From Neorhizobium petrolearium (GTDB taxonomy: Bacteria > Pseudomonadota > Alphaproteobacteria > Rhizobiales > Rhizobiaceae): DNA of 64,000 nucleotides. The stretch is from the NCBI RefSeq assembly GCF_017873175.1, contig NZ_JAGGJW010000016.1:62001-126000 (forward strand), read 5' to 3'. Shown in pieces: positions 1-8,693 of the stretch; position 1 is the first letter of the stretch, and every line of letters starts with the position of its first letter. Both the position numbers and the translations under genes were made by a program. The notes below the pieces were generated by a model, which ran no database searches, was not told the origin of the DNA, and saw only the letters and a list, made by a program, of their open reading frames with translations.

Positions 1-1
1 C

Positions 2-274
2 GATCGTGGTCTGATTGACCGCCGTTCAGATGAACGTGATGCACGGTGGGCCCAGATCGAATTTACACCTGCGGGGACAGCCGTCTACAACAGTATGGTA
101 GCTGAGATAGATGCTCTCGAAAAACATCTCTTCGGTGATTTGCCAGCCGAAAAGATCAGTGAATTCATGGATATGTTAGGGGTCGTGGAACGACGTGTGA
201 GGCGGGCGCGTGAGACGGTAGAACTGAACAGGAAGACGGGCTTTGCGCGTCTGCTAGGATCTGACCTACCCTGA
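2..274 (+). CDS. MarR-family transcriptional regulator, C-terminal part (truncated by window start)
   Basis: The reading frame is open from base 2 to a TGA at 272-274 and gives 90 residues. It contains the wing motif of MarR proteins (GLIDRRSDERDARW, then an F-T-P-A-G turn), followed by a long amphipathic helix like the MarR dimerisation helix. The DNA-recognition helix lies outside the window. MarR proteins are dimeric repressors that usually bind palindromes near their own gene and often respond to aromatic acids or other small ligands. The gene ends 147 bases before the liv-type transporter operon, and an inverted repeat lies between them, so control of that operon is a reasonable inference. 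The family call is firm; the ligand is unknown. Confidence 0.85.
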   Translation, partial: DRGLIDRRSDERDARWAQIEFTPAGTAVYNSMVAEIDALEKHLFGDLPAEKISEFMDMLGVVERRVRRARETVELNRKTGFARLLGSDLP

Positions 275-340
275 CCTTCGTTTCAGTTGGAACCATCTGG
301 GAGCGCTCACATCATGAAGTGCCGATCTCGTTTCCGCTAG

Positions 341-374
341 ATTGTTTACAAAGAAACAATCTCCATGTAAACAA
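341..374. promoter_or_regulatory. Overlapping inverted repeats upstream of the liv operon; candidate MarR operator
   Basis: ATTGTTT (341-347) and AAACAAT (354-360) form a perfect 7-base inverted repeat with a 6-base gap. The left arm, read as TTGTTTACA (342-350), also forms a perfect 9-base inverted repeat with TGTAAACAA (366-374). Three related half-sites are therefore packed into 34 bases. The element is AT-rich against a GC-rich background and lies about 50 bases before the livK start, directly after a MarR gene. That it is an operator is inference. Confidence 0.5.
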
Positions 375-421
375 ACAGCGGGCGGAGAGGAGATCGCCCG
401 CTTTTGTCCTGGGAGGATCCT

Positions 422-1570
422 ATGAAGAACCGGTTTTTTGCTGGGATAGCGGCGATTGCCGCCCTGTCCCTTCCTGTATTGGCAAGCCCGGCGCTTGCCG
501 ATGTGACTATTGGCGTTACTGTTTCGTCGACGGGGCCGGGGGCCGCGCTCGGCATTCCGCTCAAGAATTCCGTCGAACTCTGGCCGGCCGACGTGGGGGG
601 CGAAAAGCTCAAGGTCGTCGTTCTCGACGATGCCGGTGATCCTTCGGTCGCCACCACCAATGCCCGCCGTTTCGTCAATGACGACAAGGTGGATGTGATT
701 GTCGGTTCGGCGCTCACCCCCGCTTCGATCGCCGTAGCCGGTGTCGCCGCCGAAACCAGCACGCCGCATTTCTCGGCTTCGCCGGTCCCGCCGAACATTT
801 CCAAGGGCAAGTGGACCTTCGTCCTGCCGCAGGATGCCGGCCTGATCGCCCGGACCCTGTTCGCAAGAATGAAGGCCGACGGCGTCAAGACCTTCGGTTA
901 TATCGGCTTTTCCGACTCCTATGGCGACCTCTGGGTCAACCAGTACAAGGCGCTTGGCGAGCAATATGGCCTGAAGATGGTGGCGGAAGAGCGCTATGCG
1001 CGCCCCGACACTTCGGTTTCCGGCCAGGTCCTGAAACTTGTGGCAGCTCGCCCCGACGCAATGTTCGTCGGCGCTTCCGGCACGGGTGCCGCCCTGCCGC
1101 AGATCGGTCTGCGCGAACGCGGATTCACCGGCAAGATCTACCAGACCCATGGCGCTGTCACCTTCGACTTCCTGCGCATCGCCGGCAAGGCCGCCGACAA
1201 TACGATCTTCGCCTCCGGCCCGGTCATGGTGCCGGAATTCCAACCGGATTCGTCAGAGACGAAGCAGGAAGGCCTCGACTACGTCACGGCCTACGAGAAG
1301 AAGTTCGGTGCCGGCACGCGCACCCAGTTCGGCGCGCATATCCATGACGCCATGGCGATCCTGAAGAGGGCAATCCCGATTGCCCTGAAAAACGCCAAAC
1401 CCGGCACGCCGGAATTCCGCGCAGCACTGCGTGATGCGATCGAGACCGGGGGGCCTTTTCCCGCAAGCCAGGGCGTCTTCGAATACAAGGCGGACGACCA
1501 TCTCGGCCTTGATGACCGTGCCGTCGTGCTGCTGACAGCCAGGAACGGCAAGTTCGAACTCGTCAAGTGA
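422..1570 (+). CDS. ABC transporter periplasmic substrate-binding protein (Leu/Ile/Val-binding family)
   Basis: A 382-residue exported protein. The start at 422 follows a strong GGGAGG site (411-416); an in-frame earlier start at 404 has no such site. A signal peptide (basic KNR, hydrophobic stretch, ALA|D cleavage) spans residues 1 to about 26. The mature part begins VTIGVTVSSTGPGAALG, typical of type I periplasmic binding proteins of the LivK/branched-chain amino acid group. It would capture the ligand in the periplasm and deliver it to the permeases encoded next. Members of this family bind branched-chain amino acids, amides, urea or aromatic acids, and the sequence alone does not settle which. 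The upstream MarR gene makes an aromatic or other small organic acid as plausible as an amino acid. Confidence 0.9.
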   Translation: MKNRFFAGIAAIAALSLPVLASPALADVTIGVTVSSTGPGAALGIPLKNSVELWPADVGGEKLKVVVLDDAGDPSVATTNARRFVNDDKVDVIVGSALTPASIAVAGVAAETSTPHFSASPVPPNISKGKWTFVLPQDAGLIARTLFARMKADGVKTFGYIGFSDSYGDLWVNQYKALGEQYGLKMVAEERYARPDTSVSGQVLKLVAARPDAMFVGASGTGAALPQIGLRERGFTGKIYQTHGAVTFDFLRIAGKAADNTIFASGPVMVPEFQPDSSETKQEGLDYVTAYEKKFGAGTRTQFGAHIHDAMAILKRAIPIALKNAKPGTPEFRAALRDAIETGGPFPASQGVFEYKADDHLGLDDRAVVLLTARNGKFELVK

Positions 1571-1584
1571 TCAACAGACGAACA

Positions 1585-1608
1585 AGGCCCGGCGCGAAAG
1601 CCGGGCCT
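1585..1608 (+). other. Intercistronic stem-loop between the binding protein and permease genes
   Basis: AGGCCCGGC (1585-1593) pairs perfectly with GCCGGGCCT (1600-1608) around a 6-base GCGAAA loop. There is no T-tract after it. It sits 15 bases after the binding-protein stop. Such hairpins commonly protect the upstream mRNA so that more binding protein than permease is made; that role is inferred from position. Confidence 0.6.
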
Positions 1609-1637
1609 GCGTCGGTTCGGCAATCGGGGGAAATTCC

Positions 1638-2672
1638 TTGGATGCGATGATTGCGACCTTCCTGATCCAGGACGGCGTCACCAACGGCGCCATCTATGCG
1701 CTTCTCGGCCTGGCGTTGGTTCTCGTCTTCTCGGTCACGCGGGTGATCTTCATTCCCCAGGGCGAGTTTGTCGCCTATGGCGCGCTGACGCTGGCGCTCC
1801 TGGACAATGATCGCATTCCGGCCACGACGTCGCTGCTCCTCTGTTTCGGCGCGATCGCCTTCCTGGCTGATCTGTGGAGCATGCGGCGCGGCGCCGATGT
1901 TCGCGCGTTCACACGCAGCCTAGCACTCAACCTTGTCTTCCCGGCTGCCATCTACGGCTTGACGACCGTACTCGTACCGTTGGGGCTGCCTTCCTTCGCC
2001 AAGGCGCTGCTGACGATCCTGATCATCGCGCCCATGGGATATTATGTGTATCGCATCGCCTACCGGCCGCTCGCCGATGCCTCGGTACTGGTGCTGCTCA
2101 TCGCTTCAGTCGGCGTGCATCTGGCGATGATGGGTCTTGGCCTCGTCTTCTTCGGTGCGGAAGGGTTGCGTGCCCGGCCGCTGGCGGAGGCAAACTACAC
2201 GATCGGCTCGCTGATGATACCGGCGCAGAGCCTCTGGATCTATGGCTCGACGATCGCGATCATCATTGCCCTCTATATGTTCTTCGAGCGCACGCTGCTC
2301 GGAAAGGCCCTGCGCGCCACGGCAGTCAACCGTCTCGGTGCCCGGCTGGTCGGTGTGCGCACCCAGTTGACAGGCGTCACCGCATTCACGCTGGCCGCCG
2401 CCATCGGCGCGATCTCGGGCGTGCTGATCGGCCCGATTACCACGATCTATTACGATACCGGCTTCCTGATCGGCCTCAAGGGTTTCGTCGCGGCCATCAT
2501 CGGCGGGCTTGCGAGTTTCCCGATCACGGCGGTTGCCGCAATCGGTGTCGGATTGATCGAATCCTTCGCCTCCTTCTTCGCCAGTTCCTACAAGGAGGTC
2601 ATCGTCTTCGGCCTGATCATTCCGGTTCTCGTCTGGCTGTCGCTCAGCCACGCATTCCATGAGGAGGAGTGA
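1638..2672 (+). CDS. Branched-chain amino acid-type ABC transporter permease (LivH-like)
   Basis: A 344-residue multi-spanning inner-membrane protein of the LivH/LivM permease family, with about eight or nine hydrophobic segments and the family N-terminus (IQDGVTNGAIYALLGLALVLVFSVTRV). It forms one half of the transmembrane pathway; the other half is the N-terminal part of the next gene. The start shown is TTG at 1638, about six bases after GGGGGA. An ATG at 1647 in the same frame is the alternative. Compared with E. coli LivH (about 308 residues) it has extra residues near positions 60-100, between the first helices. The next gene starts three bases after its stop, so the two are co-translated. 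Confidence 0.9.
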   Translation: MDAMIATFLIQDGVTNGAIYALLGLALVLVFSVTRVIFIPQGEFVAYGALTLALLDNDRIPATTSLLLCFGAIAFLADLWSMRRGADVRAFTRSLALNLVFPAAIYGLTTVLVPLGLPSFAKALLTILIIAPMGYYVYRIAYRPLADASVLVLLIASVGVHLAMMGLGLVFFGAEGLRARPLAEANYTIGSLMIPAQSLWIYGSTIAIIIALYMFFERTLLGKALRATAVNRLGARLVGVRTQLTGVTAFTLAAAIGAISGVLIGPITTIYYDTGFLIGLKGFVAAIIGGLASFPITAVAAIGVGLIESFASFFASSYKEVIVFGLIIPVLVWLSLSHAFHEEE

Positions 2673-2675
2673 GCG

Positions 2676-4445
2676 ATGAACATTCGGCGCATACTGCCCG
2701 GATTTGTCGGCATCCTTTTCCTGGCGATTGTACCGGTCCTGCCGGTTCCTCCCTTCTGGATCACGCTCCTCAACAATATCGGCCTCGCCTCACTGGTGAC
2801 GATCGGCCTGGTTCTGCTGACCGGCGTCGGTGGATTGACCTCCTTCGGCCAGGCTGCCTTCTGTGGTTTCGGCGCCTACACGACCGCTGTGCTCAGTACC
2901 AATTACGGCGTCTCCCCATGGCTTACCTTGCCGCTGTCTCTGATCGTTGGCGCGGTGATTGCGTTGCCGCTCGGCCTGATCACCGTGCGCCTTTCCGGCC
3001 ATTTCCTTCCCCTCGGCACGATCGCCTGGGGATTGGCGCTCTATTACCTCTTCGGGAAGATCGATCTGCTCGGCCGCTATGACGGCATTTCCGGCATCCC
3101 GCCGATTAAATTCGCCGGCTACCGTTTCCTGAGCGACGGCTCCATCTATTATCTCATCTGGTTTTTCGTGATCGTGGTCGCGATCGGCGCCGGGAACCTG
3201 CTCGATTCCCGCATCGGCCGCGCCATCCGTGCGCTGCGTGGCGGCGGTCAGGCGGCCGAAGCCTTCGGCGTCAACATCGTTCGCGCCAAGCTCACCGTCT
3301 TCATCTTTGCCGGTGTCGTCGCGGCGCTGTCCGGCTGGCTTTATGCTCATATGCAGCGCTCGGTGAATCCGACCCCCTTCGGCCTTTCCATGGGCATCGA
3401 ATACCTTCTGATGGCGGTGGTCGGTGGCGCCGGCCATGTCTGGGGCGCGATCTTCGGCGCCAGCATCGTGCTGGTCCTCAAGGACATCCTGCAGCGTTTC
3501 CTGCCGGACATCATCGGCACGACCGCCAATTTCGAGATGATCGTCTTCGGCATCCTGCTTGTGCTGATCCTGCAGCTTTCCCGCGACGGGCTCTGGCCTC
3601 TCGCGTTGAAACTCCTGCCGAAACGCCCGCCGCGTCCAGTCCCTGCCTCCAGCCGCAAGCTTGCGAAGCGCACACTGGCACCCGCCGGCTCGCCGCTTCT
3701 CAAGGTGGAAAAAGCGCGCAAGGCCTTCGGCGGCCTCGTCGCAGTCAATGACGTCAGCTTCGAGGTGAAGGCCGGCCAGATCGTCGGGCTGATCGGCCCC
3801 AATGGCGCAGGCAAGAGTACGACCTTTAACCTTATCACCGGTATTGCCTCTCTCACCAGCGGCTCCGTCTTCTACGAAGGCCAGCCGTTGAGGGGAGACA
3901 GCCCGCGGCAGATTGCCAGACACGGTATCGCCCGCACTTTCCAGCACGCCAAAATCCTGCCGGACATGTCGGTGCTCGAAAATGTCGCACTCGGCGCGCA
4001 TCTGCGCGGCTCTGCCGGCGTTTTCCGCAGTTTCTTCCGCCTGGAGCGGGAAGAGGAGGCAACTTTGCTGGCCGAGGCCGCAACCCAGCTCGAACGTGTC
4101 GGTCTTGGTCAATATCGTGACCGGCCGGCGGGCGATCTCGCGCTCGGCCAGATCCGCATTCTCGAAATCGCACGCGCACTCGCGGCCGATCCGGCCGTTC
4201 TATTGCTCGACGAACCGGCCGCCGGCCTGCGCCATGGCGAAAAGCAGGAACTGGCCAGCCTGCTCCGCAAACTCCGCGAAGAGGGTGTCAGCGTGCTGTT
4301 GGTCGAGCATGACATGGGATTCGTCATGGGTCTGGTCGATCATCTCGTCGTGCTGGATTTCGGCACGCTGATCGCCGATGGCCAGCCCGCCGACGTCCGC
4401 CGGCATCCGTCCGTGATCGCCGCCTATCTCGGAGGCGTGGCATGA
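2676..4445 (+). CDS. Fused ABC permease-ATPase (LivM-LivG fusion)
   Basis: A 589-residue protein joining two units that are separate in E. coli. Residues 1 to about 325 are a LivM-type permease with eight or more hydrophobic helices. Residues about 340-589 are a LivG-type ATPase, with Walker A GPNGAGKS near residue 377, the family stretch [19 protein letters not shown], and a Walker B ending [10 protein letters not shown]. The ABC signature reads LALGQ instead of the usual LSxGQ, a mild oddity. The linker is short and basic-proline rich ([13 protein letters not shown]). The ATG at 2676 follows GAGGAGGAG. It overlaps livF by four bases (ATGA). The fusion fixes one permease to one ATPase within the transporter. 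Confidence 0.92.
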   Translation: MNIRRILPGFVGILFLAIVPVLPVPPFWITLLNNIGLASLVTIGLVLLTGVGGLTSFGQAAFCGFGAYTTAVLSTNYGVSPWLTLPLSLIVGAVIALPLGLITVRLSGHFLPLGTIAWGLALYYLFGKIDLLGRYDGISGIPPIKFAGYRFLSDGSIYYLIWFFVIVVAIGAGNLLDSRIGRAIRALRGGGQAAEAFGVNIVRAKLTVFIFAGVVAALSGWLYAHMQRSVNPTPFGLSMGIEYLLMAVVGGAGHVWGAIFGASIVLVLKDILQRFLPDIIGTTANFEMIVFGILLVLILQLSRDGLWPLALKLLPKRPPRPVPASSRKLAKRTLAPAGSPLLKVEKARKAFGGLVAVNDVSFEVKAGQIVGLIGPNGAGKSTTFNLITGIASLTSGSVFYEGQPLRGDSPRQIARHGIARTFQHAKILPDMSVLENVALGAHLRGSAGVFRSFFRLEREEEATLLAEAATQLERVGLGQYRDRPAGDLALGQIRILEIARALAADPAVLLLDEPAAGLRHGEKQELASLLRKLREEGVSVLLVEHDMGFVMGLVDHLVVLDFGTLIADGQPADVRRHPSVIAAYLGGVA

Positions 4446-5155
4446 ACGGGAACCTCCTCGAACTTTCCAATATCCGAGTTTCCTACGGCCATGCCGAGGT
4501 GCTGCATGGCGTTTCACTTGCCATAAAGCCCGGCAGCATCGTGACCGTGATCGGTGCCAACGGCGCCGGCAAGACGACGCTGCTCAATGCGGTGATGGGC
4601 ATCGTGCCTGCGAAAGGCACGATCCTCTACGACGGCGCATCCGTTCCGCACTCGGTGGAAGCACGCGTCGCCGCCGGCCTCTGCCTCGTGCCGGAAAAGC
4701 GTGAACTTTTCTCGACCATGTCGGTGGAGGACAATGTCGAGCTTGGCGGCTTCCTGCGCAACGCTTCGGAACGCGCGCAAACGCGCGAGGAACTTTACAC
4801 GCGCTTTCCGCGACTCGCTGAACGGCGGAAGCAACTGGCCGGGACCCTTTCCGGCGGCGAGCGGCAGATGCTGGCGCTCGCCCGCGCATTGATGAGCCGG
4901 CCACGCCTCCTGCTGCTCGACGAACCGAGCCTGGGGCTGGCGCCGAAGATCGTCGCTGATATTCTCAACATCGTCTCCGAGCTTCGGACGACCGGCGTCT
5001 CGATCCTGCTTGTCGAGCAGAATGCCCGCGCTGCCCTGGAGATCGCAGACGAAGGCTATCTTGTCGAGCTTGGCGAAGTGAAACGCTCCGGTCCGGCCGG
5101 CGAACTGGCAGTCGATCCGGCCCTGATGGAAAGCTATCTCGGTAGCCCTGCCTAG
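4442..5155 (+). CDS. livF: Branched-chain amino acid-type ABC transporter ATP-binding protein (LivF)
   Basis: A 237-residue ATPase of the LivF subgroup. Walker A is GANGAGKTT, the signature is LSGGERQML, and Walker B is [11 protein letters not shown], followed by the switch histidine region replaced by VEQN as is normal in LivF. The start codon overlaps the stop of the permease-ATPase fusion (ATGA), showing translational coupling. With the fused LivG domain it would form the nucleotide-binding pair. It is the last gene of the operon; the next gene is on the other strand and ends six bases away, so transcription converges here. Confidence 0.93.
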   Translation: MNGNLLELSNIRVSYGHAEVLHGVSLAIKPGSIVTVIGANGAGKTTLLNAVMGIVPAKGTILYDGASVPHSVEARVAAGLCLVPEKRELFSTMSVEDNVELGGFLRNASERAQTREELYTRFPRLAERRKQLAGTLSGGERQMLALARALMSRPRLLLLDEPSLGLAPKIVADILNIVSELRTTGVSILLVEQNARAALEIADEGYLVELGEVKRSGPAGELAVDPALMESYLGSPA

Positions 5156-5161
5156 AGACCG

Positions 5162-6862
5162 CTAGTCAAAGCTCTCGACCAGTTTCCGGCGGAATTCGTC
5201 CATGCGGTAGACCGGCGTGCTTTTCAGAGGGATCATCCCGGCTTGCCAGTTCCAGCCGTCGATGCGTTTCAAGAGCTCTGGATTTCCCGTAACGACATGC
5301 ATCGGCACATCGCGGGAAGCCCCGTCGCCGGTAACGATCGAGGCCGGCTGATGATCGCCGAGCAGGATGAACAGCGTATTCCTGCCATAACGCGCCATAT
5401 AGGAACTCAGGACTTCGAGCGTGTAGTCGATCGAGGCAACATATTGCTTGCGGACGCGTTCCGGATCTGCCCAGACGACGGAAGGCGGATCGCCGCTTTC
5501 TGCCTGGACATTGAACACGGTGCCGTCACCGACCTGATCCCAGTCGATCAGCGTCGGGATCGGCGTCCAGGGCGCATGGCTGGAGATCAGTGCCATTTCC
5601 GCCATGACCGGTCTGTCGCCGGCATCGTTACGCCCCCGGCGCGCCAGCCGCTCGAAGGCTGCAAGTGTGTACTGGTCCGGCATCGTCACCCAATTGAACG
5701 GCTTGCCCTTGTAACCAAGGCCATGGGCGTCGTGCACGCTGTCATAACTGAAATAACCGGCTTCCGGCCAGTCCATGGTGATTGCCGGCATCACCGCCGT
5801 GGTCCGCCAGCCGGCCGAACGGAACAGGCTGTTGAGACTTCGCCGCTCGCTGGTGATCATCCGGTCGTAACGCGCCTGGTTGTCGATCCAGAGGCCGGAA
5901 AGCAGCGTGCCGTGGGCCAGCCAGCTTACGCCGCCGACCGTCGGCGAGGTGAGCCAGCCGCTGCGCGCCTGCAATCCCGCCGCCTCGATTTCCCGCTCCA
6001 TCAAGCCGAGACGATCGTCGATACGGGTGGCATAACGCGGATCCTCGATCGCGCTGCGGCCATAGGACTCGATGAAGATCAGCACCACGTCCGTGCCGGC
6101 GAGCGCCGAGAAATGCCGCCCGGCGGAAACCGGATCCTGCTTCACCTCATCCTCGAACCGGGCAAGATCGGCAACTGAATCTCTCACCATCGCGACGCGA
6201 TTGACAAAGTAGGGAACGCCCCGTGCCTCTACGCCGAGATTGCGACGATCATGATCCTGGACGATGAAGGCCGCCAACCCGACAAGGAAAAGGATGCCAC
6301 TTGCAAGGACGGATTTTCGTCGAGCCTCAACGGCTGAATGCCGAAAGCCGTCGAACGACCAGTAAAGCACGACCATCACCAGAAGCCATGCGACGAGGCC
6401 GGTGCAGATGATGCCGACCGCCACCGCCACTCCCACCGTACCGCTCAGGAGATTCCATCCGTCCGTCAGGATTTTGAGATCGAGATAGGGATTGAACGGA
6501 CGCTGGAAGACCATGCCAGTGCCGATATCCGCAAGCTTCAGGAACAGCATCGCGGCAAGAGACAGGGTAACGCCCCACTTCAGGATAGCAAAGCCGGTGC
6601 CGTCGAGCACCAATGCGAACAGCACGATGCCGATCACCTCCAGCGGAAACCGGATCTCCGAGACATTGGTGAGTGCCTCCGGACTGGAGGGCAGCACGAG
6701 GATCACCGCAACGATCACCAACGCAATTGCGATCCGCGGTAAGGACCGCTGATTTGGCTTGCCGCGCCGGGCGTCCCCTTTGCTTGCATTGTCCTCCTTA
6801 CGAAAAGACCGGTACTCATTCATTGCCACTCTTTCCGTCAATGCTTCGACTCCACCGGCCAT
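5162..6862 (-). CDS. Membrane-anchored sulfatase/alkaline-phosphatase-fold transferase or hydrolase
   Basis: A 566-residue protein. A basic cytoplasmic N-terminus is followed by about five hydrophobic helices (roughly residues 43-58, 73-95, 98-112, 142-168 and 184-200), then a large soluble domain outside the membrane. That domain has the metal-binding start VVLIFIESYG (near residues 259-268), a segment TSPTVGGVSW holding the likely Thr/Ser nucleophile (near 305-314), and a late LGDHQP metal motif (near 505). This architecture is shared by lipoteichoic-acid synthase, phosphoglycerol transferases and phosphoethanolamine transferases, which move phospho-alcohol groups from lipids to glycans. 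The start is 6862 or, equally possible, ATG 6823. It is the last gene of a leftward set after FkbM and CDP-alcohol transferase genes. The exact substrate cannot be told. Confidence 0.75.
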   Translation of the reverse strand: MAGGVEALTERVAMNEYRSFRKEDNASKGDARRGKPNQRSLPRIAIALVIVAVILVLPSSPEALTNVSEIRFPLEVIGIVLFALVLDGTGFAILKWGVTLSLAAMLFLKLADIGTGMVFQRPFNPYLDLKILTDGWNLLSGTVGVAVAVGIICTGLVAWLLVMVVLYWSFDGFRHSAVEARRKSVLASGILFLVGLAAFIVQDHDRRNLGVEARGVPYFVNRVAMVRDSVADLARFEDEVKQDPVSAGRHFSALAGTDVVLIFIESYGRSAIEDPRYATRIDDRLGLMEREIEAAGLQARSGWLTSPTVGGVSWLAHGTLLSGLWIDNQARYDRMITSERRSLNSLFRSAGWRTTAVMPAITMDWPEAGYFSYDSVHDAHGLGYKGKPFNWVTMPDQYTLAAFERLARRGRNDAGDRPVMAEMALISSHAPWTPIPTLIDWDQVGDGTVFNVQAESGDPPSVVWADPERVRKQYVASIDYTLEVLSSYMARYGRNTLFILLGDHQPASIVTGDGASRDVPMHVVTGNPELLKRIDGWNWQAGMIPLKSTPVYRMDEFRRKLVESFD

Positions 6863-6892
6863 GGCTTTCCGGACTGGGGCGTCGCTGATCCG

Positions 6893-7639
6893 TCATGCAT
6901 CACGCCGAGCATAAATATCGCCGGATAACTGCCGCCCCGCCAATCCCGGGAGCTCAGCCAATATGGTTTCGGCCGAGACCCATTCACCATGCGCGAAGCG
7001 GTGCCTTTCGCCTTCCACCCGATTGAAACGGTAGGGGCCAAGTTTCCGCATATGGCCAATCGCCTCCTCGGCAATTTCCATCGCCGCCGGAATATATTCG
7101 AAAGCGAGCAGCGGGATCGGATGATGCAAGTTGGCAAGAATATCCGCTTCCGCACCTTCCACATCAATCTTGCAGAAGGCCGGCAGACCATATTCATCGA
7201 TCAACGCGTCGAGCGTCGTCATTTCGACGCGTTCGACGCGGTTCCAGGTGACGTTGCGGAATCCGATGGTCTTCTCCACCTTTGAAATCCAGGACGGTGA
7301 GATACTCGTCACCGTTGGATGCCGGTCGGAAATATGAAGATCAACTGTGCCCGGTTGCTTGCCTACCGCCTTACGCACCAGAACCAGTTCTTCGCCGGCA
7401 AAAGACCGCGCGATAAAATCGGCAAATAGCGGCTGCGGTTCCAGTGCGATGACCTTGGCACCGAGGGAAAGAAGCGTCCGACTGCGATTGCCCGCATGTG
7501 CGCCGATATCGAAGATAAGATCGCTGGGCCTGATGAACTCGGCATAGAATCGTTTCAGTGAAGACCGTCGCCAGGGCTGGCCATAATAAATGAGCAGTGA
7601 GCGCGCAAGCCCAAGCGAAGCCGATAAGTCATGACGCAT
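6893..7639 (-). CDS. FkbM-family SAM-dependent methyltransferase
   Basis: A 248-residue protein with the SAM-binding motif FDIGAHAGN (residues 43-51), the acidic strand ALEPQP about 20 residues later, and the FkbM hallmark KIDVEGAE near residue 150. FkbM enzymes typically O-methylate sugars or polyketide hydroxyls. The start is ATG 7639, preceded by GAGGCGAAC, and overlaps the end of the CDP-alcohol phosphatidyltransferase gene by 11 bases. The sulfatase-fold gene begins about 30 bases after its stop. The setting suggests methylation of a glycan or glycolipid head group; that target is inferred. Confidence 0.85.
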   Translation of the reverse strand: MRHDLSASLGLARSLLIYYGQPWRRSSLKRFYAEFIRPSDLIFDIGAHAGNRSRTLLSLGAKVIALEPQPLFADFIARSFAGEELVLVRKAVGKQPGTVDLHISDRHPTVTSISPSWISKVEKTIGFRNVTWNRVERVEMTTLDALIDEYGLPAFCKIDVEGAEADILANLHHPIPLLAFEYIPAAMEIAEEAIGHMRKLGPYRFNRVEGERHRFAHGEWVSAETILAELPGLAGRQLSGDIYARRDA

Positions 7640-8462
7640 GTTCGCCTCGACTTGCGCGCAGAAGGAAAATCACATCCCACGCGAAGGAATAGGCAAGCGT
7701 GGCCAGCGCCCCCGCCGCAAGCATGGTCGAAACGGGCGGCATAACGAACGGGAACAGCATCAGACACAGTGCCGCCCCCTGCACGACGCAGATCAGCTTG
7801 CGGCGCACGGAAGGCGGCAGTTCGCCCTGCAGCCTGGGGATGATGCTTTGTGCCGCGCCATAAGCATAGCGCATCAGGCCGATCAGCAGGACCCAGATGC
7901 CCGCCTTGCCGAGTAGAAAAGCGGCAATCGACAGGAAGAGTATCAGCAAAGCATCGACTTCCATGTCAAACCGAGCGCCGAAACGCGAAGCGGTACGGGT
8001 TCGGCGGGCAAGATGGCCGTCGACACCATCCAGGGCGAGCGCGAACGCAACGATCGAGCCAATGAGCCACAAAGCTTCGGCGCGGGAGGCTTCGCCGAAC
8101 TGATCGGACACAAGCACCACTCCGCCTACGACGGCAGTAATTGCCGCCCGCACCGTCGTCGTCATATTCGCCGCGCCGAAACGGCCATGCCTGTGCGCGT
8201 GAAGATTGCCGAGCGCGATTGCGCAGATCGCGGCATAGATGACGAAGGCTGTGCCGATGGCAATCGTGTCCATGCCGAGACGATCTCCGAAACGATCCAT
8301 GGCGACGACGAGCACTGCGGCAACCGACACCATCACGGCAAAGGCGTCGAGCGAGAGCATGCGGAAAGCCCTGCGGGCCGCCATTTCGTCCGGATGGCCG
8401 GGATTCATCCATTCGACCATCGGACCCGCCTTTCGCCGGCATGGGGATCGGCTGTCCAGCAT
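7629..8462 (-). CDS. CDP-alcohol phosphatidyltransferase family membrane protein
   Basis: A 277-residue inner-membrane protein with the complete CDP-alcohol phosphatidyltransferase signature: DGVDGHLAR at residues 145-153, then G162, D166 and D170, that is D-x2-D-G-x2-A-R-x8-G-x3-D-x3-D. The conserved N-x-T-x2-R segment occurs earlier (NMTTTVR, residues 99-105). Several hydrophobic helices flank these. Such enzymes transfer a phospho-lipid or phospho-alcohol from a CDP donor, as in phosphatidylglycerol-phosphate or phosphatidylinositol synthases. The subfamily is not clear and it is not an obvious PgsA or PssA. The start may be 8462 or ATG 8420, which has the better AAAGGCGGG site. It is first in a three-gene leftward set. 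Confidence 0.85.
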   Translation of the reverse strand: MLDSRSPCRRKAGPMVEWMNPGHPDEMAARRAFRMLSLDAFAVMVSVAAVLVVAMDRFGDRLGMDTIAIGTAFVIYAAICAIALGNLHAHRHGRFGAANMTTTVRAAITAVVGGVVLVSDQFGEASRAEALWLIGSIVAFALALDGVDGHLARRTRTASRFGARFDMEVDALLILFLSIAAFLLGKAGIWVLLIGLMRYAYGAAQSIIPRLQGELPPSVRRKLICVVQGAALCLMLFPFVMPPVSTMLAAGALATLAYSFAWDVIFLLRASRGEHAS

Positions 8463-8693
8463 CCAGCTCTGACGCGGCCTCTATGTCCGTTCCAAAGCTG
8501 ATATGGCACATTCATGACAATCTCCTCCCGCACAATAGATGGACGAGAGTACGCAGAATCGCCAATGCCGGATCGGAAAAACAACGTCAAATAAACGTGA
8601 TACGCTATACCCACAGCTTCGACCTTCTGCCCCCCTTGCTATCGCCGTTCAAGCCTCTAGGTGTGATCGGAGTTAATTTGAAAGGCCTAATAT

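Noticed and set aside
8463-8693. PreQ1 or other purine-type riboswitch ahead of the pterin-like genes
   Set aside because: No compact hairpin-pseudoknot core or other recognisable aptamer was seen. The region looks like an ordinary divergent promoter region with an AT-rich centre.
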